NCBI RefSeq assembly: GCF_030247195.1
Contig: NC_080670.1
Coordinates: forward strand, 41,153,524-41,217,523
Reading direction: 5' to 3'
Length of the DNA stretch: 64,000 nt
Source: Topomyia yanbarensis
Lineage: Eukaryota > Arthropoda > Insecta > Diptera > Culicidae
In this document: positions 12,087-23,648 of the stretch, in pieces
How positions within the stretch are numbered: position 1 is the first letter of the stretch
Layout of the letters: every line of letters begins with the position of its first letter
The notes under the pieces: model-generated
Told to the model about the DNA's origin: nothing
The model's input: the letters and a program-made list of their open reading frames with translations, nothing else
The model's database searches: none
Made by a program: the position numbers and the translations under genes

Positions 12087-13677
12087 TGCACTCTTTTGGG
12101 TACGTACAGAAGTTAATGAAACACTGGACAGGATCTTTTAAGCGTAATGTTGTTATTATCGTTCTTTGATATTTTGAAGTTTGTGTTTTGTTTACAAAAC
12201 AAATTCTTACACTGAATCAATAATCTCAGCGAAAAATCTTACCACCAAAATTTTTAGATACCAGCAGCGACACCCTACAGAGAATGGCTGTACTAGATCA
12301 CAACCACCTGTATTTCAATAATCTAAGCGTGTGATTTTAAACACAAGAGTTAATTTTGATGAAGATAGGCAATAACGAATTTCATTACCTAATAAAAATT
12401 AACACCAAGTTTGAATATTATAGTGAGTAATTTTAGAACTTACCAATACTTTATTACCAGCGATTATTTGTAGAAGCAAAAGGCACACACAGAGAAGGCA
12501 CACATTGGCGTTGATCGCAGAGCCACGAAAGATGTATGATAAAAAACGAGGCAATCCGAACGCTGTTTGTCCCGAAGTTGTCCCGAATCGATGTAGTACG
12601 GTATGAAGTTCATATTAGGCAATCCATTAGACGTTTGTTTGACAATTTAGCGGTGGGTTCTGTCAACAAGTCTACTCCTGCGAACAGAAAAACTCGTCCG
12701 ACAAACAACTTTGTTAGTCCGATTCGTTTGATGTTGGATCGAATCAACGATATTGTCGGACGTCGCACCCCTCGGAGTAACGTCAGAATAAGTAAACAAG
12801 AAATAATCAGCTGATCAGAAACGTCTCATGGATTGCCTAATAATATTGAACAGTGGTGACATGCGATCGCTTTTAAGTCCTTTGTAAAAGACAGGCAGGA
12901 TACTTGTAAATTGATAATGGCATCATTGCAATATAGACGAAACATAACTGGGACGAGATGGCTTCTTTGAGATGTGCTGCATGAGGTGGGCAATGGAGCA
13001 ACACGCTTGCTGATGCTGATTTGAGGGTACCTTTTATCGAGATCGGAACGAAATTAACAAAGATGGCCTATGGATACCGAGTTGACCAGTTTGGTTGTAG
13101 CGATATCATGGTTGATTTTATCTCACTTTTCCAAAACCCATTACACATAACTGCTAAACTGCCATTATAAGCTTAATTGTCCCATGTTCTATGGGATTCC
13201 CTATATACATGGGACATTTATGCGTAGAACGGCACTAAAAGAGCCCAGTATTTCAAAGACATCGATTTACATGATTTCTCCTTGAAAATCAAAATTTTCA
13301 TGCGTAATAAATGTAACACCTAGATGGTTACCATCCAGGTCGAACCACAATTTCGTTTTTATTGATTTTCTTGTATCTTAATAAAATTTATGTTTGGAAC
13401 ATCTAAACCATTTTCAGGTTGAGTTTCTACAAGATAATGTCTTTCAGCAGTTCCTTGCTAAGAAGAACTTCTCTTTTTTCTTTCATATGAATCGCTAAAC
13501 CTTGGAGAATACTAGAAAAAAATAAAGAACAGAAAACCTGCTAGCGTGATACTCGTAATAGTATTTACAGCCGAACGTAGTGGACAAAGCAACAAAAAAA
13601 ACAAAAACTTTTTGTGATTTTTTGATAAATAAAACTGATCCTACAACTAGTTTAAGAGCAGACAGAGAGCACCGCCG
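12087..13677. other. Intergenic between two minus-strand genes
   Basis: Apart from the MITE at 12618-12837 I see no gene. The 12087-12240 stretch is the likely 5' flank of the UPF0547 gene. The 13330-13677 stretch lies downstream of the pol iota stop and would contain its 3' UTR; a minus-strand AATAAA (TTTATT on the plus strand) near 13358 is a possible polyadenylation signal. Confidence 0.4.
12618..12837. mobile_element. 220-bp MITE, copy 1
   Basis: A TIR element with left end GGCAATCCATTAGACGT and right end (reverse complement) GGCAATCCATGAGACGT, flanked by TA on both sides. A nearly identical 220-bp copy lies at 58492-58711, also flanked by TA. Few substitutions separate the two, so the family moved recently. 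No transposase, hence non-autonomous. TA target duplications fit a Tc1/mariner-type or similar mobiliser. The 92-codon ORF across it is incidental. Confidence 0.9.
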
Positions 13678-15651
13678 TTAAGTGTTCTTAACAAAGTATC
13701 GATGGAGCGTGTTTTTCGAACTGCTGGCTGTCGGTGACGTTGCCGCCGTTGATGAGCTGGTGGATTGAGCAGGGCTAGCTAAACGCCAATTCTGGAGTAG
13801 CTCCTGTTGGACATCCGCTGGCAGTGCGTTGAAAACTTCCGGATCGACGTTAGAAGGCAAACTAGTTTCGCTACCAGCAGTTGCAGGCTGGGTGGTGCTG
13901 CTGGTGCTGATGTTACTGTTGCTTACGCTTACAGTTGATAAAGGTGACGGCTTAGCAGGTGTAGATGAGGAAAGGTGATTTTTGAAAAATCCACCAAATT
14001 TAGAGCTGGTTGCAATGTCCGATGAACTGGAAGGCTCCTGTTCGTACTCTCTCGAGTTCAATCGAAGATCGGCGACCCTGAGTTTACTGGGAGATGACAG
14101 ATCATCTTCGCTGGCTGCAAGAAGGCTGCTCTTTTTCCGTGCGAGGAACGTTACCAATCGGCGACATTTCTTGGGAGAAGGTTCGGCATCCGATTCCGAG
14201 CCGGACAGAGATGCTAGTGAGGCAGAATCTGAGAAACCAGTGTTTGACATTTGATCACAGTCCATAGCAATGGGAAAGGATTTATTGGACACGAAACTGT
14301 CACTTAATGTGAGTGATTCGTTGCTAAGATTCGTAATTGACTGTACCTCGATATCGGATTTCTTGATAAGGAAGTTTGCAATCGATTTCGGTCCGGCCTT
14401 GCGCTCTTGGAATTTGAAAAACGATAATCCTAGTAGGGTAATGTTGAATGGTTGCCGCAGATCAACCATACGCTCGAACACCTTCATGACAGTGGCCAGA
14501 ATTTTCTCCTGAGCACCCTCCGCCAGCACCAATTTTCCGTCTTTGTGTCGAAAGTTAGAAGGCAATAGTTTTTCTTGCTTACACTCACGGTGGCTAGACT
14601 TTTTCACTGAGTCATGCTTTCGGACGGTAACCTTAATAGCTATCGGAATACGACCATCATCTGCAATATTTTTCACTAACCGAACTAGCAAGTGCCGAAA
14701 CTTATCTTCGGCATCCGCTCGAATAGAAATCGCCGGACAGGAGTCCTCCAACCCAACAGATTTTGGCTTTCCGGTGGTTTTAACTGGGGTGTCATCCTTC
14801 CCGAACGCCATGTCCTTCAGCTTGCTAGCTTGCTCATGGCCAAGACGTTTGCTGAGCGTTTCCAGGGATACCTCCTGCAGCTCCCGAGTCGATTTAATGT
14901 TACAATCCTCAAGAAGCTGCGCTGTCTTTTCTCCTATTCCAGTCAGACATTTAACTGGCCCTAACGATGCCACAAACTTGGCCCCATAGTTCGGCAGTAG
15001 CACAGTCTGCTTGTTCTGCTTATTAACACTGCCTACTAATTTTGCTAGCAGCTTATTATGGGAGATTCCAGCACAGCACCTTAAACCGAGCTCCCGGAAA
15101 ACGCATTCACGAATCTCTTTCGCCATATGAGATGCCAAAATCAGCCTTCGATCACAGCCACAGGAGCATGCCCTTTGAAATGCCTCCCGATGCGACAGCC
15201 CCGGCTCTTCGACGGGCGGATGTATCAACCCTTCCACAGTTTGAAGTTGCTCAATGCTCGGTCCCTGCTCCAACCGTTGATTGATCTCCTTCGTTACGTC
15301 CAAATAGTTCTCATCTAATCCCAATTTCTCTACATTGGAAGTAAATTTGTGCATTATTTCATTGATCTTCACCGACATCTGGCGATATTTGGTCAAATCT
15401 TCTCCGTTGACCAGCACTAGCTCGGGACAGAGTTTCTTCGCCTCGCTGATCAGCATCAATTTCTTCACGCCATACTCCCGCGCAATGTAGTTGGCAGTGA
15501 CCATGTTGAACCGCTGTTTTACCCCAAAAGGTTTATTCTTAAGGCTGGGATCGAGTATTTCCTCAACCTGGGCATAGAAATAATCCATATCGATGTGGAT
15601 TATTACCCGCGAATGATCCTCCGAATCTCCTTGTGCTTCCAAATCGTCCAT
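13678..15651 (-). CDS. DNA polymerase iota (Y-family translesion polymerase)
   Basis: Single long minus-strand coding region, 657 residues from the Met at 15651. The Y-family core is complete: HIDMDYFYAQVEE with catalytic D21, then the LDENYLDVT block with D113 and E114 (metal ligands), palm, thumb with helix-hairpin-helix text (LTGIGEKTAQLLED) and a little-finger domain ending near LLGLSFFKFQ. The LDEN version and overall order fit pol iota better than eta or kappa. KSIANFLIK directly after the little finger resembles a PCNA-interacting box. The tail is Ser-rich, with a ubiquitin-binding motif (DPEVFNALPADVQQELL) and a C-terminal KNTLHRYFVK that is also PIP-like. The frame stays open upstream to 15837, but an acceptor (TTTCTTTCCAG, exon start 15726) suggests an upstream exon, so the true N-terminus may include about 25 more residues or a 5' UTR. 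It inserts nucleotides opposite damaged bases at replication forks in the nucleus. Confidence 0.92.
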   Translation of the reverse strand: MDDLEAQGDSEDHSRVIIHIDMDYFYAQVEEILDPSLKNKPFGVKQRFNMVTANYIAREYGVKKLMLISEAKKLCPELVLVNGEDLTKYRQMSVKINEIMHKFTSNVEKLGLDENYLDVTKEINQRLEQGPSIEQLQTVEGLIHPPVEEPGLSHREAFQRACSCGCDRRLILASHMAKEIRECVFRELGLRCCAGISHNKLLAKLVGSVNKQNKQTVLLPNYGAKFVASLGPVKCLTGIGEKTAQLLEDCNIKSTRELQEVSLETLSKRLGHEQASKLKDMAFGKDDTPVKTTGKPKSVGLEDSCPAISIRADAEDKFRHLLVRLVKNIADDGRIPIAIKVTVRKHDSVKKSSHRECKQEKLLPSNFRHKDGKLVLAEGAQEKILATVMKVFERMVDLRQPFNITLLGLSFFKFQERKAGPKSIANFLIKKSDIEVQSITNLSNESLTLSDSFVSNKSFPIAMDCDQMSNTGFSDSASLASLSGSESDAEPSPKKCRRLVTFLARKKSSLLAASEDDLSSPSKLRVADLRLNSREYEQEPSSSSDIATSSKFGGFFKNHLSSSTPAKPSPLSTVSVSNSNISTSSTTQPATAGSETSLPSNVDPEVFNALPADVQQELLQNWRLASPAQSTSSSTAATSPTASSSKNTLHRYFVKNT

Positions 15652-15837
15652 TTTGTGTCCAGATTGGAGTGCCGCCCTATACCGGCCATCCAACGCAATC
15701 GAATCGAGCCTGGTGAAAAACTTGCTCTGGAAAGAAACAATAGAACAAAAATGAACGTTAGGTGAACTTATAATTTGGCTAACTAATCGGATTAGTTCTT
15801 CGCCTCGGTCAACCCTTAATACAATAAAATCGATCAT

Positions 15838-16830
15838 AATTGTTCACTTGAACAGTGCAAAAGTATAAACAAGTTGCTTGTGGTTGAAATTGTGACAAAC
15901 TGGGAGAAAATCAGCAAAACAAGACTTGTTTGAAAAGGTAGCATGGAATTACCGTAAATAATGTATGTAAATATTACGTCAAAATCAAGGTCTAGCACTG
16001 ATGACTACTACCTACTACCGAGTGATAACCGATAATATATTATATTCGTTTTACATGAAAAATCCTGTAAAAAGCGGCATTGTTTTGTTTACCTTTTCGT
16101 CTCAATTGACACTACGCCGAACAACAGAAGAGCCGACGCCTGATGGTGTCCACTGAGCTCGCTTCGCCCTACGATTTCGCACTCTTTCTCGTGCTCTGGT
16201 TCGCACCCGCTCACGCAACACGCTTTCCCGTTCCTTTTTTTTACTTCTCTGGGGAAAGTTTTTTTTTCGCTCCTCACCGTCGTCGTTGTCAAAGCCAACA
16301 CTTTCCCTCCTTTCGGCTAGAATTTTCCCGGTATTCGATTTCCAACTGTTTTCAGCTGACAGACCCCGTTTCTGATAAGGACCGTATCCGGTGGCGTCGA
16401 ATTTAACGGAATTTTGGTTGGAAAAAAAATTAGCCAAAATTTTGCACTTCGCAATCGTCGACCTAATTTTATTCCAGATACGATAATTTGGTGATCCACA
16501 CTTTACTAAACTACGAATTTTTACGGCATACCATCCATTGCTACTTACAAAATATTCTGAAATAGATTACAATAATTAAAACACGCAATTCGAGCGGAAA
16601 TTTAACTCAACAAAATACCGTAATGCAAAACAGCACTTCTACCAAACTCATAATCTATTCGTCGTGTTGCTTCTTGCGTTTTTTGTTCCACACTTCACTT
16701 TGCAACTGAGATGGCGAAGCAGCGGACACTCCCTCTCTTTCGCTCTACGGTACATTAGTATAGGTGAGTGCCCATGTATTGTGAGAACCGGTGAGAGTCC
16801 CGCACGCAATTACAGTAGAGTACTACACAC
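15838..16830. other. 5' flank of pol iota, no supported gene
   Basis: Probably contains the promoter and upstream exon of the minus-strand polymerase gene. A 111-codon minus-strand ORF (16437-16102, very Arg/Lys/Glu-rich in its second half) overlaps ORFs in several other frames. It shows no recognisable domain and may be 5' UTR or chance. Confidence 0.35.
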
Positions 16831-17022
16831 TAAGATTTTATTAGTAACCAGTTGGATAGATTTAAATATTTGCGTTCCGCTTTATCTGATGGCTGCAATT
16901 TTTGACACTTCGCTAGTCTGTGCAATTTTAGATCTAGCGATACATAAAATATTAGGTGGAGAAAAAAAGATTCATTCCTTTCATCACATTTCAATTTCAT
17001 CGACTGATGAAGATTTATTTTG

Positions 17023-17668
17023 TTACACGCCATCTTTTGTAGAGTGTTTCGTTGACACTAAAGTGGATTGTCGCTTTATCCAATTGAGCTATCGCCGTAA
17101 TATTGTAAGATGAGGATTTTTGATCATGTTAAGCTACAGAGTTTTGGAGCAGCGTAAACAGATATTCGTATAACAAAGACCACCAGAGCAATATTAACCT
17201 GCGGCGTAAAAGTGCAATGTAGTATACAAATCTCAAATACAGGATACACGGAAGGTATTGGAAAATGAGTATGGTAGTATCCCGTATAAATAAATACCAT
17301 TCCAGAAATCTTCGGAACCATTTCCTAACTATTCATATAATACTCACCATATTGGGAATACTACTGCTACATTCCACCATTATAATTCAACTATTATACT
17401 ACCATACTCATTTTAGTTACCATTTCCAATACCTTCCGTGTATCCTATATTGGAGATTTGTATACTACCTTGTACTTTTGCGCAAGTGGTGACTATTGCT
17501 CTGGTGGTTTTTGTTATTCGCATATCTGTTTACGCTGCTCCAAATACCTGTAGCTTAACATGCTCAAAAATCCTCATCTTCCAATATTACGGCGATAGCT
17601 CAGTTGGATAAAGCGACAGTCCAGTTAATCTCAACCAAGCTCTCATCAGAAGATTGCATGTAACAAAA
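17023..17668. repeat. Foldback with tRNA-like box A in both arms
   Basis: The left arm (about 17023-17280) and the reverse complement of the right arm (about 17392-17668) share long matched blocks: the AGTATACAAATCTC / GAGATTTGTATACT pair, GGATACACGGAAGGTATTGG, CATATCTGTTTACGCTGCTCC and AAAATCCTCATCTT. Both arms contain GGCGATAGCTCAGTTGGATA (plus strand at 17591, minus strand at 17090), whose TAGCTCAGTTGG fits a tRNA/pol III box A. No box B follows at the right distance and no cloverleaf closes, so this is tRNA-like, not a tRNA gene. Confidence 0.7.
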
Positions 17669-19337
17669 TGAAATCTTGAGCGTTTTTTCAAAACGTCATA
17701 TCTGCAATGAGTTACTCTCTTTGTTTACTTTCTCTTTCGATTTTTACGGCGTCACTATAACACTTTTCACTTATTTTACAGTACAGATCGAAAGACGGTG
17801 GTTTTAATTAGCATCCCGGATAGAATTTTACAATAGCATTTGCCCTACAATCAATCATAAAACAATGAATATTATAGTTATTACTGTTTCAACATTGTTC
17901 GATGCCAAGTTCTCACAGTAGATTTACAATAAAATTTCATATAACAATAAATTTCACTGTTCAGAAAAAAAATGATACAGTGCATTCACATTAAATTTTA
18001 CTGTTTTCGAGAAAAAATGCATGGAGAAAAATTGATTTTTTTAATGTTAAGATACATAACCACCCGCCTTTTTCACTGTAAAAGTCCATTTTACATTGAA
18101 ATTTACTGTAAAAACGTTAAAGTTTATTGTTTTTGTATTGTAGCATAACACTAAAACATACTGTAAATCAGTGATGTCCTAGAACACCACGCGAGCCGCA
18201 CCGTACCTGCTCTGAATTCCTAGCAAGCACGCGTGCTGTTATTTGTAAAAGCACGCAAGTGTGCCTGTTCTTGCAAGACCAGTGTGCCGCGTGCTCCAAG
18301 AACGTGTTCTCGTTAATGTTAGAAGAACGGGAGCTCTCCGAGAACACGAACACGAAGTTAGAAGAACACATACCTGTTCGTGTTCTGGCTTCTTCGTGTG
18401 CCGTGTGCTTCGTAGAATCGGCACGTGAGTCGGCTCTGAGCTGCGTGCCGATAGCATCGCGGTGCTGTACAATTTTTCGTTTTTCTTATTGCATCTCGGG
18501 CGGATGAGAAACGAGCAGCAGCAAGCACATTGATGATTCAATGTATTGACGGTGTGAGGCTATGCGAGGGTGCCGTGAAAATATTGATTCGAGAGCGTAG
18601 AAATAGCATATAAAAACAGAATAATAAATCTGGCGTGAAATGTGGTCGAGCAGAAGTCCCTCGTCCCTCGAAATAAACTAACCCGTTAATATTGAATGAT
18701 TCTCCTGTTCGGGGTTGGCAAAATAGTACACATTTAGAGCTAATTAAAATTGTAAAGCTCTTTTAGGCAATTGAGAAGTAATGCCGACTGTGAGAATAAT
18801 CAACGTTACAAGTTGTGTATTTAAATTAACCAAAAGAAAAATTCATTCTTGGTTCCGTTTGTTTTTTAGGCTTACATTTTCTGTCCCAACCAAATTAGGT
18901 TAATTCAAAAATTGCGTTTTACCAGCGTTATTGAAGTTCAAATCAGTGTTTTTTTTTCTAAAATTAATAATATTTATACAATGTTTCGGTGGTTCTAATA
19001 ACACTATTATAATACTTAAGTGATTTATTTCGTGATTTCGCATGTATACGCAGTTAACTATTTTACTGTAATATTTTGATTTTTTTATCACTAATCCGAA
19101 AAAGCTTTGAATCTCGAATGTACTAGAAAGCGTAAGAAGCCAACTTTCATCCTACTTTAATTAATTAAGTTTCATTTCAAGTCGTTGGTTAGAGCAGCAT
19201 TTTCCATCTTTGTTCAACACCGTTATTTCGCAATTTTCGCCCAATTTTAGTTATTGTACTGATTCTTAGAAATGAGGTATTAATATTGCTAACATTCTAT
19301 ATGTACGCATTTCCGCGATTGTAGGCCCAGTAATTAA

Positions 19338-21234
19338 TAAGGGTAGGCGGAACGAAACGAAATGAAATTTTTCGCAAACTTTGCGAGACGAAACGTTAAG
19401 AAAAATTTCGTTTAAATTCGCAGATTTCGATGAAATTTTGCGAATTTTTTTGCCTGTTTCGCAAAGTTTGCGAAACTTTTCGAAATTTATCAAAATTCAA
19501 TTAATTTTAGAGTTGTTTCTTGGTTAAATCGATTTTCCATAAAAATTATAACGATTTATCTACTGAAAGGCACACCGATGCATCGGGAGTTATTCTCAAC
19601 TCTTAAAGCCGACTTGCGATGACTGGACAGATTTCGATAGCTGATCGGAGCAACGATTTATCTGATATGTTATGTGCATGTTGCACTAATGATAAATTAA
19701 TTCAAACTACAGCTTACTCATTTTATACAATTAAATCACAGAGAAAAGTCGTCCATCTTGAGCGTTAACGGCATATTCAAAGGTAATTGAGATATCTGCA
19801 CCAGGTTGACTTATTTACAAATTTAATAACACTAGTTTACAAATTTTGGAGTAAGCTAAGCTAAGAAAAATCGAGTTTGCGTCGCTTAACACAAAAACAA
19901 TACCCGTTTTCTTTTTTAAAAAAGCGTTTTTGAGATTTTTCTGAAAAGCTTTGGGTAGTTTTTGCATTTATTCGCCAATATTTCGAAAAAATACCGATGA
20001 AACATACAGTTCGAAAGGTGAGGTTCTACTCTTTCCGAAAATGTGTAGCGTTGGGTAGACCAAATATAAATTTATCTAGGTTTCAAGCGACTAAGCTGCA
20101 ACAAGTATAATTTTCGACCATTCTTAATTTTTTTATATCGACTGTGCTCGCTTGTAACCCTACATGTAATTTTATATTATTGGCTGGAGAACGTGCTTTG
20201 AACAGTTTATTGATTGTATTGATCGGGCAATTTTCACACGAGATATTAACCAAAAAACCAAAGGAAGAATGAAATTGGATATTCCGAAATAATTTTGTTT
20301 TTGTGCTCAGTGACCTAATAAGGGGGCTTGACTAGTATAATGAATGATACATATTTGCTGTCTTCGGAAAAGCTTTGAATAACATATGATGAAATAATTT
20401 CTGGGATTCCTGTTTTTTTAAGTCTTATAACTGTTATAGAAGTTCCAGTGGAAATCTTCCACGAAATGCACTTCAAACCTAATCTTTTTATCCTAAGAAA
20501 CTTCATTTTGCGCATTTGTAGTTATGATGTGCGGAAAAGGTAGATTTTTCGAGTTTATTTTTTATAATCTAACAGTTATTACCTGAAAACAAATACTTGT
20601 TTCATCATAAAATTTAGATTGACGAGCATACGTTTAAAAAAAAATAAATATTGACTCTCAAAAAGGCTTAGCGTAGTTGGTCTTGAACACAATTCACCTG
20701 TGTTCGTGTCCCAACCCCGCACATAGGGTTAGAACTTTTTCTAACCTGTAAAAGAGGCAAATGATTAAGGTTAAAACCTCTATAATCGTAGCAAAAAAGA
20801 CTTAGATGTAACAGTTCAGAATTCGCTAGAACTAAATGTATTGTAATTTTCTTTTTCTAGATTGCTTCTTTGGCCGAGTAAGCCTTGGGCTCACTAGAAA
20901 AGAGATAATTGCTCTAATAATGTATATGGCTTTTCCTGACTATTTTTACAAATATGCAGTCACACATTTTTGAAAAATGTTTTTAATCTCCGATCGCTTA
21001 GCATGAGTTACAAACATTTTGCATAGTTGGACACATTCTACTATTCAAAAGTATTAAAAAGAATTAAATTTCCTTATATTAAAAAGTTTTTGGAAAATTT
21101 CGCAATAGTTCGCAAATGTTTTCATCAAAATAGAATTTCGTGTTGCGAACATCTACTATTGAAATTTCGTATCGCACGAGTTATTCGTTCCGTTTCGTAC
21201 CGCATAGACCAGAATCGCGTTTCGCCCACCCTTA
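19338..21234. mobile_element. Non-autonomous hAT-like element inside the larger hAT
   Basis: Ends TAAGGGTAGGCGGAACG and (reverse complement of the right end) TAAGGGTGGGCGAAACGCG, flanked by the perfect 8-bp duplication GTAATTAA at 19330-19337 and 21235-21242. The sub-terminal regions are full of GCGAAAC/TTTCGC words in both orientations (19340-19490 and 21095-21230). No transposase ORF is present. The 8-bp duplication and the TAAGGGTGGGC end fit the hAT superfamily. It carries the SINE at 20665-20790. It lies in the 5' part of the host hAT, not in the transposase. Confidence 0.9.
20665..20790 (+). mobile_element. tRNA-derived SINE
   Basis: Starts GGCTTAGCGTAGTTGG, with a pol III box A (TAGCGTAGTTGG), followed about 30 bp later by a box B-like GTTCGTGTCCCAAC. 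A tRNA-unrelated body follows (CCCCGCACATAGGGTTAGAA, AAAGAGGCAAATGATTAAGG, AACCTCTATAATCG) and then an A-rich end. This order is that of mosquito tRNA-derived SINEs. No clear target duplication was seen. Confidence 0.75.
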
Positions 21235-21645
21235 GTAATTAACGAGAATGCTCACTCTAATAGAACCAAAAAATGGGGTTTTCTGCACAATTTTCGAAGC
21301 TCATATTTTTCAGCAACGATTTATTTCAAAACGTTAGTAGAATAACGAGCAGGAATGAGAACTCTTACAAGAACACATATACATATATGTCCGCTCCTTT
21401 TTTCTACAGAAATTTAAGCGTTTTCGCAAATTCTAATAAGATCCGAAGTGCACTACTGCCGAAGATATAGTTCGAGATGGATCGTTCTTGCGAATTTTGG
21501 GAAATAACGAAGAGGGGGAAGAGCGTTCGCTTGAGCTTGAGATGTTATAAATTGCCTCACTTTTAAAAATTCAAGTTAGTTAACAAAAGTGTATGCTCCA
21601 GTATTTATCAAGTGGATAAAAGTGAATAGTACCCAAGTCATTAAG

Positions 21646-23648
21646 ATGTCATCCCAGCATAAAAAACGGAAGCAGGACATTTCTGAATCCTCGCAGATCA
21701 TCCAGAATCAGTTTCAAGCAGGAGATAAAACTGCAATTTGCCAACATTGCAACAAGGAAATCGTAAAAAAAACTAGTAATTTGAAGCGTCATCTTCAGCA
21801 TGTGCACAACGATCTGTATTGCAATTTGTTCTCTTGCGAGTCTCAGAGTGAAACTCCGGAACGTGCGGCGGACACTACTGACCGTGCTAAATCTAGGATA
21901 CTTGTCAAAATTGATCAAAACTTGTATGTCAAGTCATGTGTAAAAGCAGTCACATCTGGAGGCCTTCCTTTCAATGTGTTTGAGAAACCAGGCTTATCGG
22001 ATATATTAAAAATTATTGAATCTGGTCTCGGAAAAATTAACATTAACAGAAAAAACATCGCTTTAAAAGTGGAGTACACAGCGATAGTGTTCCAGGAAGC
22101 AATTGCGCTGGAGTTAAGTAATAAATTGTTTTGTTTAAAGTTGGACTCAGCAACACGAAAGGGAAGAAATATATTGGGGATCAACGCGCAGTATCTCAAT
22201 GGAAAAGTGATTATAATTCGCACCTTGGGCCTTATAGACATTAAAGTTTCTCAAACAGCTGAAAATATTAAGAAAGAAGTTATTGCTATATTAAACCGAT
22301 TTAATTTGGAAATTGATCAAGTTAGTATTGAATCATTTTCTTAATTTCGTTTTTTTCTAAATCCGTAAGGACATAACTCTTATATCATGTTTTGATTTAT
22401 TTGTGGTGAATATAGGTATATGCGATAACAACAGATAACGGCGCTAACTTTATCAAAGCTGCAGAGCTTCTGCAAAAAGATCAGCACGTAGAAATGGAAG
22501 ACGACGAAACTGCAGAAGGATTCGAAACCAACGACGAGAAGTCATGTTTTGAATTTGAATGTGAATCTGATATTGAAATCCAGCCAATCGGTCAAGATGA
22601 TGACGAGGAACAGGCTACCGCATTGGTCACAGAGGGATTTTTAACCGGCATTCGCTGTGCTGCACATACCCTTCAGCTAGCGGTTTATGACACGATGAAA
22701 AGTCTTAAAATGTCGAAAAAGCTTGCCATTGTAAGAAATACAGCTAAGATACTGCGACGCAAATCATTTAGAGCGGAGTTTGCACTGGCAAATCGTAAAA
22801 TTCCAACCTTAGACGTTGAAACAAGGTGGAATTCCGCATTTACGATGACGAATTATTTCGCAGAAAATGAAGATTTCATTGGACAGCTTGTGAAGGATAA
22901 TAACGAAGTGGCAATTCACGAAAATATTTGGGCATTTATTCGGGATTTTTCGAAGTCATTTCATCCCATTTACATAGCAACAGTGAAATTGCAGTCAGCA
23001 AGTTTAACAATGGGAGACTTTTTCATCATTATGCTTTCAACTATTTTGGAATTGAAAGAAATCAAATCTAACATGTCCGTAAGTCTCATTCAGGCAATTG
23101 AGAAAAGGCAAGAATCATTAGTTACGAATTCTGCCTTCTTGGCTGCTATTTATATGGACCCCAGGGTAAATTTTGCTCTATCAGACTTCATGAGTGAGAT
23201 AAATAAGAAAACAGCAATTCAACATCTTTTAAGATTATCTGAACAACTTAAACTCAATAATACAGTGCCTAAAGTATTAGAATCCCCAGGAACATCGAAG
23301 CTGGAAGCAATGTTACAAGCTAAGCATCTGCACGTGACTGACAAGGAAGAGCCAATGGAACAAAAGTTGTCAAAACTGCAACTATCGATACGTCTATCGA
23401 CGGATGAGAACGTACTCGATTACTGGTACGGGTTGCGGCTAAAAGAACCAGAGCTGTATGCGCTTTCACAAGTGGCTCTATCTGTTCCAGCAACCCAAGT
23501 ATCTGTGGAGCGTGCATTCAGTGCTTTGGGTATAATTTTAAACGATCGCCGACTTAATCTATTGGACAAAAACTTGGAAAATGTGTTATTCGTCAAGTTA
23601 AATGATATGTTATTCAATTCTGTTGAGCTTCATTATGAAAATGAATAA
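21646..23648 (+). CDS. hAT transposase with BED zinc finger, 2 exons
   Basis: Exon 1 is 21646-22320, intron 22321-22415 (GTTAGT to TATAG), exon 2 is 22416-23648; phases close to give 635 residues without a stop. The N-terminus is a BED-type finger (C32-x2-C35, H49, H54). The RNase H-like catalytic triad appears complete: D167 in LKLDSATRKG, D232 in TTDNGANF just after the splice, and E590 in SVERAFSALG. CAAHTLQLAV (C306, H309) and TRWNSAF (R362, W363) are the conserved hAT insertion-domain blocks, and the C-terminal dimerisation region runs through NDRRLNLLDKNLENVLF. An upstream in-frame Met at 21589 is less likely as the start. It cuts and pastes the element at 18169-24490. All motifs being intact suggests recent or ongoing activity. 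Confidence 0.9.

Noticed and set aside
12536..12814. 92-codon plus ORF
   Set aside because: Most of it is the 220-bp MITE, repeated at 58492 where the frame is not kept the same way.
13982..15318. Plus-strand ORFs of up to 148 codons over the pol iota gene
   Set aside because: They are antisense shadows; the minus strand carries all the conserved Y-family motifs.
16102..16437. Basic 111-residue minus ORF as a separate gene
   Set aside because: No domain, overlapping ORFs in other frames, and a position where the 5' UTR or upstream exon of pol iota is expected.
17591..17660. tRNA gene starting GGCGATAGCTCAGTTGG
   Set aside because: Only the D-arm/box A part fits; no anticodon stem, T-arm or box B follows.
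18239..18541. 100-codon minus ORF and its twin at 24128-24373 (+)
   Set aside because: They are the same sequence in the two inverted arms of the hAT element; no domain, and both are explained by the TIR.
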